DNA from: an uncultured Saprospiraceae bacterium
GTDB lineage: Bacteria > Bacteroidota > Bacteroidia > Chitinophagales > Saprospiraceae
Reading direction: 5' to 3'
DNA: 64,000 bases
Assembly: GCA_937928045.1 (NCBI GenBank)
Contig: CALFWO010000016.1
Coordinates: forward strand, 1-64,000
Shown: positions 24,510 to 32,580 of the stretch, one piece after another
Layout of the letters: each line of letters begins with the position of its first letter
Numbering within the stretch: the first letter of the stretch is position 1
The notes under the pieces: generated by a model
Seen by the model: the letters and a program-made list of their open reading frames with translations, nothing else
Databases searched by the model: none
Told to the model about the DNA's origin: nothing
Translations under genes and position numbers: made by a program

Positions 24510-26810
24510 ATGAAAAAGGTCCTGTTTCTAATAATTTTTAGCATTAGCTCAATGGTTCTTATGGATGCTCAAAATCTAACGAGATATGATATTCCTTTAG
24601 AGGTAAACGGAGCAGAATTATCAAATGCTTGGGTAGGTGGTTTGAAATCACCTCAGTTTTCAAATGCCGATTTGAACAACGATGGTGTTGATGATCTTTT
24701 TATTTTCGACAAAACTGGAAATGTTATTCTAACTTTTGTAAATAAAGGAACTGGAGGTGAACCTAAATTCGAATACGATCACAATTTGGCGAGTAAGTTT
24801 CCAAGATTGAGAGATTGGGCGATGATGCGAGATTTTGACAATGATGGAGCCATGGATATTTTCGGACAAATCACTGATTCTGCCAATCAAGGTATTGCGG
24901 TTTGGAAGGGAAAATGGGAGGGTAATAAACTCGCGTTTGATCGAGTTCTTTTTCCTCAGTTAACGATCGATGCCATTCCAATTTCAACTGGCAATGGACT
25001 ATTCACTCAAATTTTTGTCAGCAACCAAGATATTCCAGGAATTTATGATATGGACGATGATGGTGATATTGACATTTTAACGTTTAGTTCAGTCGGTGGA
25101 GTAATATTTCTTTATAAAAACCTTGATGTAGAAAATGGAAATTCACCTGGCACTTTTGAATTTGAAAAAGTAGATGACTGTTGGGGTAGATTTTATGAGT
25201 CAGGAATCGTTGGTTGCCTTGAACTTTCGGACAATGCGAATGATTGTGCTATTCGCCTAGTCAATGATGAACCGGATGACAATAGATCAGGGGTTCATGC
25301 TGGAAGTACCATTGCAATATTTGATGGTGATGCCGATGGCGATAAGGATATTATCCTAGGGGATATTTCGTTTTTTAATTTAATTTATGCAGAGAATGAA
25401 CCTTCAAATGGAATGGCATGGATTGTAGATCAAGATTGTGAATATCCGAGTGGAGATATTCCGGCTGATATTGTTGCATTCCCAGCAGCCTATATTGTAG
25501 ATGTAAATAATGATGGAAAAAGAGATATGGTTGTCAGCCCTAATACTTCAAACAATGGTGAAGATCGTAATCCAGTTTGGTACTACAAAAACGAAGGAAC
25601 TGATGATGCTCCAATTTTTGAATTCCAAACAAAACAGTTCTTATTAGATGAAATGATTGATGTTGGAAACGGAGCCAATCCAACATTTGTAGATTACAAT
25701 GCTGATGGTCTACTGGATATTGTAGTGGGTAATAATAGTTATTGGTTGACCGGAGGTTTGAAGGATTCCCGACTTCAATTATTTCTAAATATTGGAACAA
25801 GCACTGCTCCGAAATTTGAATTAACTGATGATGACTTTTTAGGATTCTCTGATTTATTTATGACATCTGCTAATATTTTCAACTTTGCACCTACATTTGG
25901 AGACATTGATAGTGATGGCGATCTGGACTTAGTTATTGGAGACAATTCAGGTAGATTAACATTTGTTGAAAACACCGCTGGTCCAAATCAAACCATGAGC
26001 TTTTCATCTCCTCAGTACAATTGGATGACTATAAAAGTAGGGCAATTGTCTACTCCCGATCTAGTTGATATTAATCGAGATGGGCTAATGGATATTGTTG
26101 TAGGAGAAAAAACGGTAAATTTTATTGATTATACCGATACGGTCAGTTCCTTTAATTTATTCATAAATACTGGGACTGCGTCAGAGCCGATGTTTGATCC
26201 TAATTCTTTAAATGCACCTAATTTCGCTTATTTTGGTTTTGCCAATACAATTGATGTTGGATTCAATAGTGGAGAATCTGCTCCAGCAATTGTAGATACA
26301 GGAGATGATTTTTTAATGTTTTCGGGAGCAAGCAGTGGTCAGCTAAAAGTTTACCGTGGAATTGAAGATAATATCTATGGAACTTTTGAAAAGTTGTACA
26401 ATGACTATGGAGAATTACAATCAGGTTGGACCACAAGACCTGCTGTAGCAGATATAAACGATGATGGAATTTTAGATATGTTAGTTGGTAATCGCAGAGG
26501 AGGATTACAGTTTATAAAAACTGACTTTAGAATCGATGGAACATCAACTGATGTAGTAGAAATAACCAAAGAATCAGCTGTTAGAATATATCCTAATCCA
26601 ACCAGTGATTTGATTAATATAGATATCTTAGGAGTTAATGTTCAGTTAGATGTTCAATTATTTAATGCAAATGGACAGTTATTGTTAGAAGAAAAAATTA
26701 GCGAGAATTCGAACTCAATAGAACTCACTAATTATACCGCTGGAATATATTTTTTAAAGTGGAGAGACCAGGATGGTGGAGCAGGTATAGAAAAAATAGT
26801 AGTCTTTTAA
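24510..26810 (+). CDS. Secreted FG-GAP/VCBS repeat protein with T9SS type A sorting domain
   Basis: The 766-residue product has a signal peptide (MKKVLFLIIFSISSMVLMDA, residues 1-20). The ATG at 24510 is preferred over an upstream TTG at 24465 because it starts this signal. At least nine calcium-binding D-x-D/N-x-D-G loops of FG-GAP/VCBS type are spread through the body (for example DLNNDGVDDLFIFD, DMDDDGDIDILTF, DIDSDGDLDLVIGD, DINDDGILDMLVGN), which suggests a beta-propeller. The last 75 residues form a T9SS type A domain: VRIYPNPTSDLINIDI, then LFNANGQLLLEE, then YTAGIYFLKW. The protein should cross the outer membrane and remain on the surface or be released. The ligand is unknown. Confidence 0.9.
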   Translation: MKKVLFLIIFSISSMVLMDAQNLTRYDIPLEVNGAELSNAWVGGLKSPQFSNADLNNDGVDDLFIFDKTGNVILTFVNKGTGGEPKFEYDHNLASKFPRLRDWAMMRDFDNDGAMDIFGQITDSANQGIAVWKGKWEGNKLAFDRVLFPQLTIDAIPISTGNGLFTQIFVSNQDIPGIYDMDDDGDIDILTFSSVGGVIFLYKNLDVENGNSPGTFEFEKVDDCWGRFYESGIVGCLELSDNANDCAIRLVNDEPDDNRSGVHAGSTIAIFDGDADGDKDIILGDISFFNLIYAENEPSNGMAWIVDQDCEYPSGDIPADIVAFPAAYIVDVNNDGKRDMVVSPNTSNNGEDRNPVWYYKNEGTDDAPIFEFQTKQFLLDEMIDVGNGANPTFVDYNADGLLDIVVGNNSYWLTGGLKDSRLQLFLNIGTSTAPKFELTDDDFLGFSDLFMTSANIFNFAPTFGDIDSDGDLDLVIGDNSGRLTFVENTAGPNQTMSFSSPQYNWMTIKVGQLSTPDLVDINRDGLMDIVVGEKTVNFIDYTDTVSSFNLFINTGTASEPMFDPNSLNAPNFAYFGFANTIDVGFNSGESAPAIVDTGDDFLMFSGASSGQLKVYRGIEDNIYGTFEKLYNDYGELQSGWTTRPAVADINDDGILDMLVGNRRGGLQFIKTDFRIDGTSTDVVEITKESAVRIYPNPTSDLINIDILGVNVQLDVQLFNANGQLLLEEKISENSNSIELTNYTAGIYFLKWRDQDGGAGIEKIVVF

Positions 26811-26813
26811 AAC

Positions 26814-27470
26814 TTATCTGGCACCAAATAATAAGCTTCCAATTCTAACCATGGTGCTACCTGCATCAATGGCTATCTTATAATCTCCGGACATCCCCAT
26901 GGAGATCTCACTGAATTTTTCGTCGTTTGAGAAGAATTTTTCTTTGAGCTCATCAAAATAATTTTTTAGCGTATTAAATTCAGTACGAACTTGATTTTTA
27001 TCGTTTGTAAATGTCGCCATTCCCATAACTCCTGAAAATTCAATATTGGTGAATTGAATTTTATCGGTTAATATTTCAATGGCTTCATTCAACACCAATC
27101 CAAATTTTGAGTCCTCAGTTGCGATATGAAATTGTAATAGGACCGAGATAGAGCGTTCATTTTTTTTGGCTTGTTTGTTAATTTCTTCCAAGAGACTTTT
27201 ACTATCAACTGCATGAATCAAATTTACAAAGGGAGCAATATATTTAACTTTGTTTCGCTGGAGATGACCTATAGCATGCCACTCAATATCCTTTGGGAGT
27301 GATTCCCATTTACTCACTAATTCTTGTACCCTGTTTTCTCCGAAAATGCGTTGGCCTTGATTGTATAGGTCAAGAATTGCTTCGTTCGGCTTCGTTTTTG
27401 AAACCGCAACTAAGCAAACATTTTGATTCGCTAGGTCCGTAGAAAGGTTCTTGTAATTATTTTGACGCAT
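26814..27470 (-). CDS. yggS: YggS family PLP homeostasis protein
   Basis: The 218-residue protein belongs to the YggS/PROSC family, which binds pyridoxal 5'-phosphate without catalytic activity and controls PLP and amino-acid balance. Signatures are VCLVAVSKTKPNEAI (17-31, with the PLP Lys in SKTKP), FGENRVQEL, WHAIGHLQRNKVK and the C-terminal SMGMSGDYKIAI segment with MVRIGSLLFG. It is the last gene of a ribH-MBL-yggS run and converges on the FG-GAP gene with a gap of three bases. Confidence 0.94.
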   Translation of the reverse strand: MRQNNYKNLSTDLANQNVCLVAVSKTKPNEAILDLYNQGQRIFGENRVQELVSKWESLPKDIEWHAIGHLQRNKVKYIAPFVNLIHAVDSKSLLEEINKQAKKNERSISVLLQFHIATEDSKFGLVLNEAIEILTDKIQFTNIEFSGVMGMATFTNDKNQVRTEFNTLKNYFDELKEKFFSNDEKFSEISMGMSGDYKIAIDAGSTMVRIGSLLFGAR

Positions 27471-27480
27471 CGAGCTAAAA

Positions 27481-28338
27481 CTATTTATTCAAAATTTCTG
27501 GTTCCCCAAGAACAATTCTTCCCTTATTATTTTCTTTAACCGAGGCACATTCGATCTGGGCATCATGCTCAAAAAATAGCAAATGGTTTTCAGCCAAACA
27601 TTCCCTCAAGAGCCACTTTTTTTCTTTTAAAGTTTCCATTGGCTGGATATCATAACTCATTACATAAGGCATCGGAATGTGCGCAGAAGAAGGCATTAAA
27701 TCTGCTCCAAAAATTACTTTCCTTTTTCCGAAAGGGATCTTTAAAATCATCATTCCCATGGTGTGTCCAAAGCAAGATCTGACTTCGATTCCATCAACCC
27801 AATGTTTCCACTCAGAACCATCACCAGAATCAATAAACTCTAATTGACCGGCTTCCAAAAGCGGAACAAAGTTTTCAACTAGAAAAGAAGCCTTTTCCTT
27901 TGCATTCGGGGCCAGTGCCCAATCCCATTGTGTCTTATTGGAATAATAAGTAGCATTAGGAAAAGTAGGAACTAGCCGATTACCTTCTTTTTTTACGGCA
28001 CCACCAACATGGTCAAAATGCAAATGCGTTAAAAATACATCTGTAATATCCTTAGGTGACAAATTATTTTTAGCCAGACTACCAAGAAGGGAATCTTCTC
28101 CATGTGGCGAAAAATGGGACCGAAATTTTTCATCTTGCTTATCTCCAATTCCTGTGTCAACTAAGATCTTTCGTGTAGGCGTCTCGATCAATAAACAACG
28201 CATTGACCAAGTACACATATTTTTTTCATCAGCTGGTACCAACCTTTGCCAAAGTTGTTTTGGAACTACTCCGAACATCGCTCCGCCATCTAATTTGAAC
28301 AAGCCTGTTGGAATACTTTTTATTTGAATATTGCTCAA
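27481..28338 (-). CDS. MBL-fold metallo-hydrolase
   Basis: The 285-residue protein has the metallo-beta-lactamase core motif HLHFDHVGG (His105, His107, Asp109, His110), preceded by VDTGIGDKQDE and followed by FGHTMGMMIL and a C-terminal His in LLFFEHDAQIEC. These supply a two-metal site. The overall form resembles lactonase-like or quorum-quenching MBL proteins, but substrate cannot be assigned. It sits between ribH (16 bases upstream) and yggS (10 bases downstream) in one transcription unit. Confidence 0.88.
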   Translation of the reverse strand: MSNIQIKSIPTGLFKLDGGAMFGVVPKQLWQRLVPADEKNMCTWSMRCLLIETPTRKILVDTGIGDKQDEKFRSHFSPHGEDSLLGSLAKNNLSPKDITDVFLTHLHFDHVGGAVKKEGNRLVPTFPNATYYSNKTQWDWALAPNAKEKASFLVENFVPLLEAGQLEFIDSGDGSEWKHWVDGIEVRSCFGHTMGMMILKIPFGKRKVIFGADLMPSSAHIPMPYVMSYDIQPMETLKEKKWLLRECLAENHLLFFEHDAQIECASVKENNKGRIVLGEPEILNK

Positions 28339-28354
28339 GATATTTCTTTATTGA

Positions 28355-28879
28355 TTAATAATTACCAAATCCAATTCCTTTCGCGGGCTTGGACAACTCG
28401 TCCTTTAGGATGGCCATTCTTAAGGCTGTAACAGCGGCTTCAACCCCTTTATTTCCATATTTACCACCTGCTCTGTCCTTTGCTTGTTGTTCGTCATTTG
28501 GTGTAAGCAGACCAAAGATAAATGGCTTGCCGGTCATTACAGAGAGGGTAGTAAGTCCTTGGGCTACCGATTGATTGATATATTCATTGTGGGATGTTTC
28601 GCCTTTGATTACGCAACCGATACAAACCACAGCATCTAGTTTCTTAGAAGAAGCTAACATTTTCGCTCCAGCAGGCAACTCAAATGCACCAGGCACCTGA
28701 ACAGTATGAATGTCTTCAGGTTTAACTCCGTGTTTTTCTAAAGTTTCAAAACAACCGTTGTACAGTTCATGTGTAATGGATTCATTCCAATCAGAGACAA
28801 CGATACCAATTTGCTTTCCATTGCAATTAGGTATTTCCTCTTGTTTGTAAGTGGATAGATTTTTTAGAGCTGATGACAT
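28355..28879 (-). CDS. ribH: 6,7-dimethyl-8-ribityllumazine synthase
   Basis: The enzyme makes the direct precursor of riboflavin from 5-amino-6-ribitylaminouracil and 3,4-dihydroxy-2-butanone 4-phosphate. The 174-residue length is slightly above the usual 155-160 because of an N-terminal extension. Motifs are IGIVVSDWNESITHEL (24-39), VPGAFELPAGAKML, VVCIGCVIKGETSHNEYI with the catalytic His, and FGLLTPNDEQQAKDRAGG. No FMN riboswitch is evident upstream. A terminator for the upstream TPR gene lies 74 bases before the start. Confidence 0.96.
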   Translation of the reverse strand: MSSALKNLSTYKQEEIPNCNGKQIGIVVSDWNESITHELYNGCFETLEKHGVKPEDIHTVQVPGAFELPAGAKMLASSKKLDAVVCIGCVIKGETSHNEYINQSVAQGLTTLSVMTGKPFIFGLLTPNDEQQAKDRAGGKYGNKGVEAAVTALRMAILKDELSKPAKGIGFGNY

Positions 28880-28952
28880 AAATACTATGTTTAAAATTAA
28901 AACTGTTGCATGGCCTAGCTGCGAATTTTGCCTGACAAAGGAAATAAAAAAA

Positions 28953-28977
28953 GGCCATCTTCTAATAGAAGACAGCC
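28953..28977 (-). terminator. Intrinsic terminator after TPR gene
   Basis: On the minus strand an 11-pair stem (GGCTGTCTTCT with AGAAGATGGCC, two G-U pairs) closes a three-base loop and runs into TTTTTTT. It sits 23 bases after the TPR gene's stop and separates it from ribH. Confidence 0.85.
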
Positions 28978-29000
28978 TAAATTATAATTTTGTTCAAAGA

Positions 29001-29693
29001 CTAGTTTCCAGATTCTACTCTAGAGATGTACTTGTCAATATCTCTTCCGTCAGTTGATGTAGGATAGTCTTTCTTAATTCTTTTGAATGCTGCTGCAGAA
29101 GCTGCAAGATCTCCTTGCTTTTCGTGTAACAGACCTAATTTTTTCAAATAGTAGCTTTCAAGCATGTCATTTTCTCCGGCACTTACAGCTTTCTTGTAGC
29201 TACTAATGGCATTGTCCATTTGTCCTAATTCACTATAAGCATCTCCCATGGCACCATTTTTCATGATAGGAAGTACATTCCCTTTTCCCTTGTAATCTTT
29301 TAAAAAAGATAATGCAGCGTCATACTCTCCAAGGTGTAGGTAGGAGATTCCAGCATAATAGTTAGCTGTATTTCCTGCTTTAGTTCCACCATAATTGTCT
29401 ATGATGTCAAGAAATCCCATGTAATCTCCATTAGAGTTCTCTAACGCCATTGCGAAAGAATCTCTAGCAAATTGTTCCTGAGCCTTGACCATGGCACCAG
29501 CAGCTTCAATTTCTTTTGGTGCTTGAATTAAATGCTTGTATGCTAGATAACCACCTATTAATAGCACTACGACTACCAATCCCATTAAAAGATTGTTCTG
29601 GTTTTTATCCAAAAAGTCTGAAGCTGAGTCTCTTGCTTCTACAAGATCCACTAGTGTTTCGTCGGTCTTCTTTTTATTACGTCTTATTGCCAT
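29001..29693 (-). CDS. Membrane-anchored tetratricopeptide repeat protein
   Basis: The 230-residue protein has a basic N-terminus (MAIRRNKKK), one transmembrane helix (about 34-53, LLMGLVVVVLLIGGYLAYK) and a soluble C-terminal domain. The domain carries several TPR-like helix pairs: AGISYLHLGEYDAALSFLKD, GDAYSELGQMDNAISSYKKA and GLLHEKQGDLAASAAAFKRI. The layout resembles YfgM-type periplasmic TPR proteins that bind translocon or chaperone partners. The exact partner is unknown. It is a single-gene unit that ends in a good terminator. Confidence 0.85.
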   Translation of the reverse strand: MAIRRNKKKTDETLVDLVEARDSASDFLDKNQNNLLMGLVVVVLLIGGYLAYKHLIQAPKEIEAAGAMVKAQEQFARDSFAMALENSNGDYMGFLDIIDNYGGTKAGNTANYYAGISYLHLGEYDAALSFLKDYKGKGNVLPIMKNGAMGDAYSELGQMDNAISSYKKAVSAGENDMLESYYLKKLGLLHEKQGDLAASAAAFKRIKKDYPTSTDGRDIDKYISRVESGN

Positions 29694-29860
29694 GTTGAGC
29701 TTTGTATTGTAAAAATCGACGCAAAAGTAAGCATTCTTTCAATTCCTTGCATATACTTCGCGTCTCTATTGGAACCTTTTACGCTCCAAAATGAAAATTT
29801 GTTAGCTTTTTTTCTCTAAAAGTGCCTGAATTCATCAACTTTCATTGATTTCTTACATAA

Positions 29861-29894
29861 AAAAAGATGTCATTTTTTTAGATGACATCTTTTT
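29861..29894 (-). terminator. Intrinsic terminator after pdhA (possibly bidirectional)
   Basis: A perfect 13-pair stem (AAAAAGATGTCAT with its complement ending at 29894) and an eight-base loop, with A and T runs on both sides. It lies 20 bases after the pdhA stop on the minus strand. Confidence 0.88.
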
Positions 29895-29914
29895 GCGGTC
29901 TCAATTCCCTTAAT

Positions 29915-30943
29915 TTACTCCAAAAAAGGATAGTCCTCTTGTACATAGTTGTCAGTATACAACTCTGAAACTGGCGGAAAGTCCGAAGCTTCCGCAAAAG
30001 CTGTAGCTTCATCAATTTCTACCTTTATTTTATCCTTGATTGCCTTTATTTCTGCTTCAGTAGCAATCTTATTATTGAGTATTTTGGCTTCTGTTGTTTT
30101 AATCGGATCTTGACCCTTATAGTCATTCAATTCATCTTTTGATCTGTATTTAGCAGGATCAGAAACTGAATGCCCTTTGTATCTATAGGTTTTGATTTCA
30201 AGGTAATAGGGCCCTTTTCCCGAACGAATATGAGCAGCTGCTCTTTCCATTGCTTCATGTACTTCTTCTGGTTCCATGCCGTTAACAGACTCACTAGGCA
30301 TATCGAAAGAAGCACCCAACTTATGCATTTCAGTAACATTACTGGTTCGCTCTACAGAAGTACCCATAGCATAGCCATTGTTTTCACAGATATATAAAAC
30401 CGGTAGCTTCCAGTTCATACCCATGTTAAAGGCCTCATAAAGAGCTCCTTGTCTTGCAGCACCATCTCCGAACATAGTGACACATAGGTTGTCTGTCCCT
30501 CTATATTTTTCTGCAAAGGCAATTCCCGTTCCTATTGGAATTTGTGCACCAACAATACCGTTTCCACCGAAGTAATTATGTTCTTTGGAGAAAAAGTGCA
30601 TAGAACCACCTTTTCCTTTCACAGCTCCAGTTTCTTTTCCATACAATTCGGCCATGCATTCATTAGACGATAAACCACGGCACAGGGCAATACCATGCTG
30701 TCGATAAGCCGTAACGACGCAATCTTCCGGTCGAATTGCGGTTACCATTCCTGCCGCAATGGCCTCTTGACCAATATACACATGGCAAAAACCTCTAATT
30801 TTCTGCTGACCATACATCATTAATGTACGTTCCTCGAATCGTCTGATTCTCAGCATTGTTTCATACCACTTTAAGTATGTTTCTTTAGAATATTTCTTCG
30901 CCATATTGGCCTTCTTTTTTGATTTTGATACTACCTCAGCCAT
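29915..30943 (-). CDS. pdhA: Pyruvate dehydrogenase E1 component, alpha subunit
   Basis: The 342-residue protein is the alpha chain of a heterotetrameric 2-oxo acid dehydrogenase E1, which decarboxylates pyruvate with thiamine diphosphate. The TPP motif runs from MFGDGAARQGALYEAFN to VLYICENNG (about 157-189). The N-terminal YLKWYETMLRIRRFEERT and the YRQHGIALCRG and GKGGSMHFFSKEHN segments fit pyruvate-type E1 alpha. The beta subunit and E2 genes are not in this window next to it. This single gene is framed by a promoter and a terminator. A second start at residue 14 is possible. Confidence 0.92.
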   Translation of the reverse strand: MAEVVSKSKKKANMAKKYSKETYLKWYETMLRIRRFEERTLMMYGQQKIRGFCHVYIGQEAIAAGMVTAIRPEDCVVTAYRQHGIALCRGLSSNECMAELYGKETGAVKGKGGSMHFFSKEHNYFGGNGIVGAQIPIGTGIAFAEKYRGTDNLCVTMFGDGAARQGALYEAFNMGMNWKLPVLYICENNGYAMGTSVERTSNVTEMHKLGASFDMPSESVNGMEPEEVHEAMERAAAHIRSGKGPYYLEIKTYRYKGHSVSDPAKYRSKDELNDYKGQDPIKTTEAKILNNKIATEAEIKAIKDKIKVEIDEATAFAEASDFPPVSELYTDNYVQEDYPFLE

Positions 30944-30973
30944 TTATTCTTCTTTTACTTTTCGATTGAACCA

Positions 30974-31004
30974 TAAAGATAAGTGTAAAATTGCCCCTTA
31001 CCAA
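30974..31004 (-). promoter_or_regulatory. Predicted Bacteroidota-type promoter for pdhA
   Basis: On the minus strand TTG (31002-31004) is followed after 20 bases by TATCTTTA (30974-30981), seven of eight bases from TAnnTTTG. The pdhA ATG is 30 bases downstream. Confidence 0.55.
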
Positions 31005-31121
31005 GTGTATATAAAGGAACGTTAATAAAATTTAGAAGTTTAATTAGTCAAACAGATTTTCAAAGAAAGACTAGGTCAAGATTAATCTGCCCTTATCTTA
31101 GCGATCAGTAAATGAACAAGT

Positions 31122-32228
31122 GTGTACATCGAAAAACTCAAGCTTTCCAATTTTAAGAATTACAGCTCAGCCAGCGTTGATTGCTCGCCAATGTTCAATT
31201 GTCTTTTAGGAAAAAATGGAATGGGGAAAACCAATATACTGGATGCCGTTCATTACTTGGGTTTGTGTAAAAGTCATTTTAGCATACCAGATGCACAATT
31301 AGTGAAAAAAGAAGAAGATTTCTTTCGCTTAGAGGCTTTGGTTAAAAGAGCGTCTGGAGCACATAAGTTGGTGGCTAAGGTTCAGCCGAGCAAAAAGAAA
31401 AAGAGTTTTGAAAAGGACGGGAAAACTTATGATCGGTTGTCTGATTACCTTGGGCAATTGCCTTTGATAATGATTGCTCCTGATGATACGATCATTGGCA
31501 CCGGAGGCTCGGAAGAACGTCGCAAAGTTATAGATGAAACACTTTGTCAAACTGATAGAAAATATTTGGTCCAACTAATTGCTTACAATAAATTATTAAA
31601 GCAAAGAAATGCAGCTTTGAAGCAAATGGCAAAGCAGCGATCTTGGGATCATTATTTACTAGACACTTATGACGCTCAAATGATTCCCTTGGCACAGTTT
31701 ATTTTTAATACTAGAAAGGAATGGTTAACTCCTATGTACAGGTCCTTTGCTAATTACTACGAGCGGATTTCACAAGGTGCTGAGTTACCCGAGATTAAAT
31801 ATAAGTCTCAATTACATGATGAAGATTTGAGTGAATTATTCAAACTTCATAGAGATAAAGATATATTGCTTCAAAGAACAACTATGGGTATTCATAAGGA
31901 TGACCTAGTGTTTTTTCTAAAAGAAATGCCGCTAAAAAGATTTGGCTCTCAAGGTCAGCTGAAGTCTTTTATTATGGCCTTGAAATTAGCGCAATACAAT
32001 TGGCTACACAATGGCGTTGAGGAAAAACCTTTACTTTTGCTGGATGATATCTTTGACAAGTTGGATCACTTTAGAGTAGGAGATTTATTGCAACTTTTAT
32101 CGGGAGAAGAATTTGGACAAGTATTTATATCGGACACAGATGTTGAAAGATTACCTAGTATTTTAGAAAAAGAGAACTTGTCTGCCGCACATTTTGTAGT
32201 AGTAGAGGGAACGATAGCACCAAAGTAA
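31122..32228 (+). CDS. recF: DNA replication and repair protein RecF
   Basis: RecF is an SMC-like ATPase that helps load RecA at gaps in damaged DNA. The 368-residue length fits. Walker A is GKNGMGKT (30-37) within LLGKNGMGKTNILDAVHYLG. The signature region FGSQGQLKSFIMALKLAQ and the Walker B LLLLDDIFDKLD are intact. The start is GTG at 31122; the nearby ATG is out of frame. It is not next to dnaA or dnaN here. A DUF721 gene follows after two bases. Confidence 0.95.
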   Translation: MYIEKLKLSNFKNYSSASVDCSPMFNCLLGKNGMGKTNILDAVHYLGLCKSHFSIPDAQLVKKEEDFFRLEALVKRASGAHKLVAKVQPSKKKKSFEKDGKTYDRLSDYLGQLPLIMIAPDDTIIGTGGSEERRKVIDETLCQTDRKYLVQLIAYNKLLKQRNAALKQMAKQRSWDHYLLDTYDAQMIPLAQFIFNTRKEWLTPMYRSFANYYERISQGAELPEIKYKSQLHDEDLSELFKLHRDKDILLQRTTMGIHKDDLVFFLKEMPLKRFGSQGQLKSFIMALKLAQYNWLHNGVEEKPLLLLDDIFDKLDHFRVGDLLQLLSGEEFGQVFISDTDVERLPSILEKENLSAAHFVVVEGTIAPK

Positions 32229-32230
32229 TA

Positions 32231-32521
32231 ATGAAGAAAGAAGGAGAAAAAAAAATAGGAGAAATATTCAATCAAGTTTTTAAATCTGGAAAACTTGGCC
32301 CACAGTATTATCATCAAAAGATTTCTAAAATTTGGGAAACTCAAATGGGCCCAAGTATAACAGGCTACACCAAAGCCTTAAACCTTCGAAAACGCCGTTT
32401 GTATATACATATTGAGTCTGCTCCGCTTAAGCAAGAGTTGTCAATGAGTAAGGAAAAGATATTGGAAATGATCAATCGAGAACTTAAGGAATCTTATTTA
32501 CAAGAAATTCATATCGCATAA
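32231..32521 (+). CDS. DUF721 (DciA-like) protein
   Basis: The 96-residue protein matches the DUF721 family, whose best-studied member DciA loads the replicative helicase DnaB in bacteria without DnaC. Family-like stretches are KIWETQMGPSITGYTKAL, RRLYIHIESAPLKQELSM and MINRELKE. The gene starts two bases after recF, so the two are co-translated. A role in replication or repair is inferred from the family and the neighbour. Confidence 0.85.
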   Translation: MKKEGEKKIGEIFNQVFKSGKLGPQYYHQKISKIWETQMGPSITGYTKALNLRKRRLYIHIESAPLKQELSMSKEKILEMINRELKESYLQEIHIA

Positions 32522-32526
32522 AAAAA

Positions 32527-32552
32527 GAGGCCAATAAATTAATATTAGCCTC
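32527..32552. terminator. Bidirectional terminator between DUF721 and subtilase genes
   Basis: A ten-base stem with one mismatch (GAGGCCAATA against TATTAGCCTC) and a six-base loop is flanked by AAAAAA on the left and a short T run on the right. It lies between two convergent stops at 32521 and 32581. Confidence 0.6.
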
Positions 32553-32580
32553 AATTTTCGTTTAAAGTTGAGATCGACTT

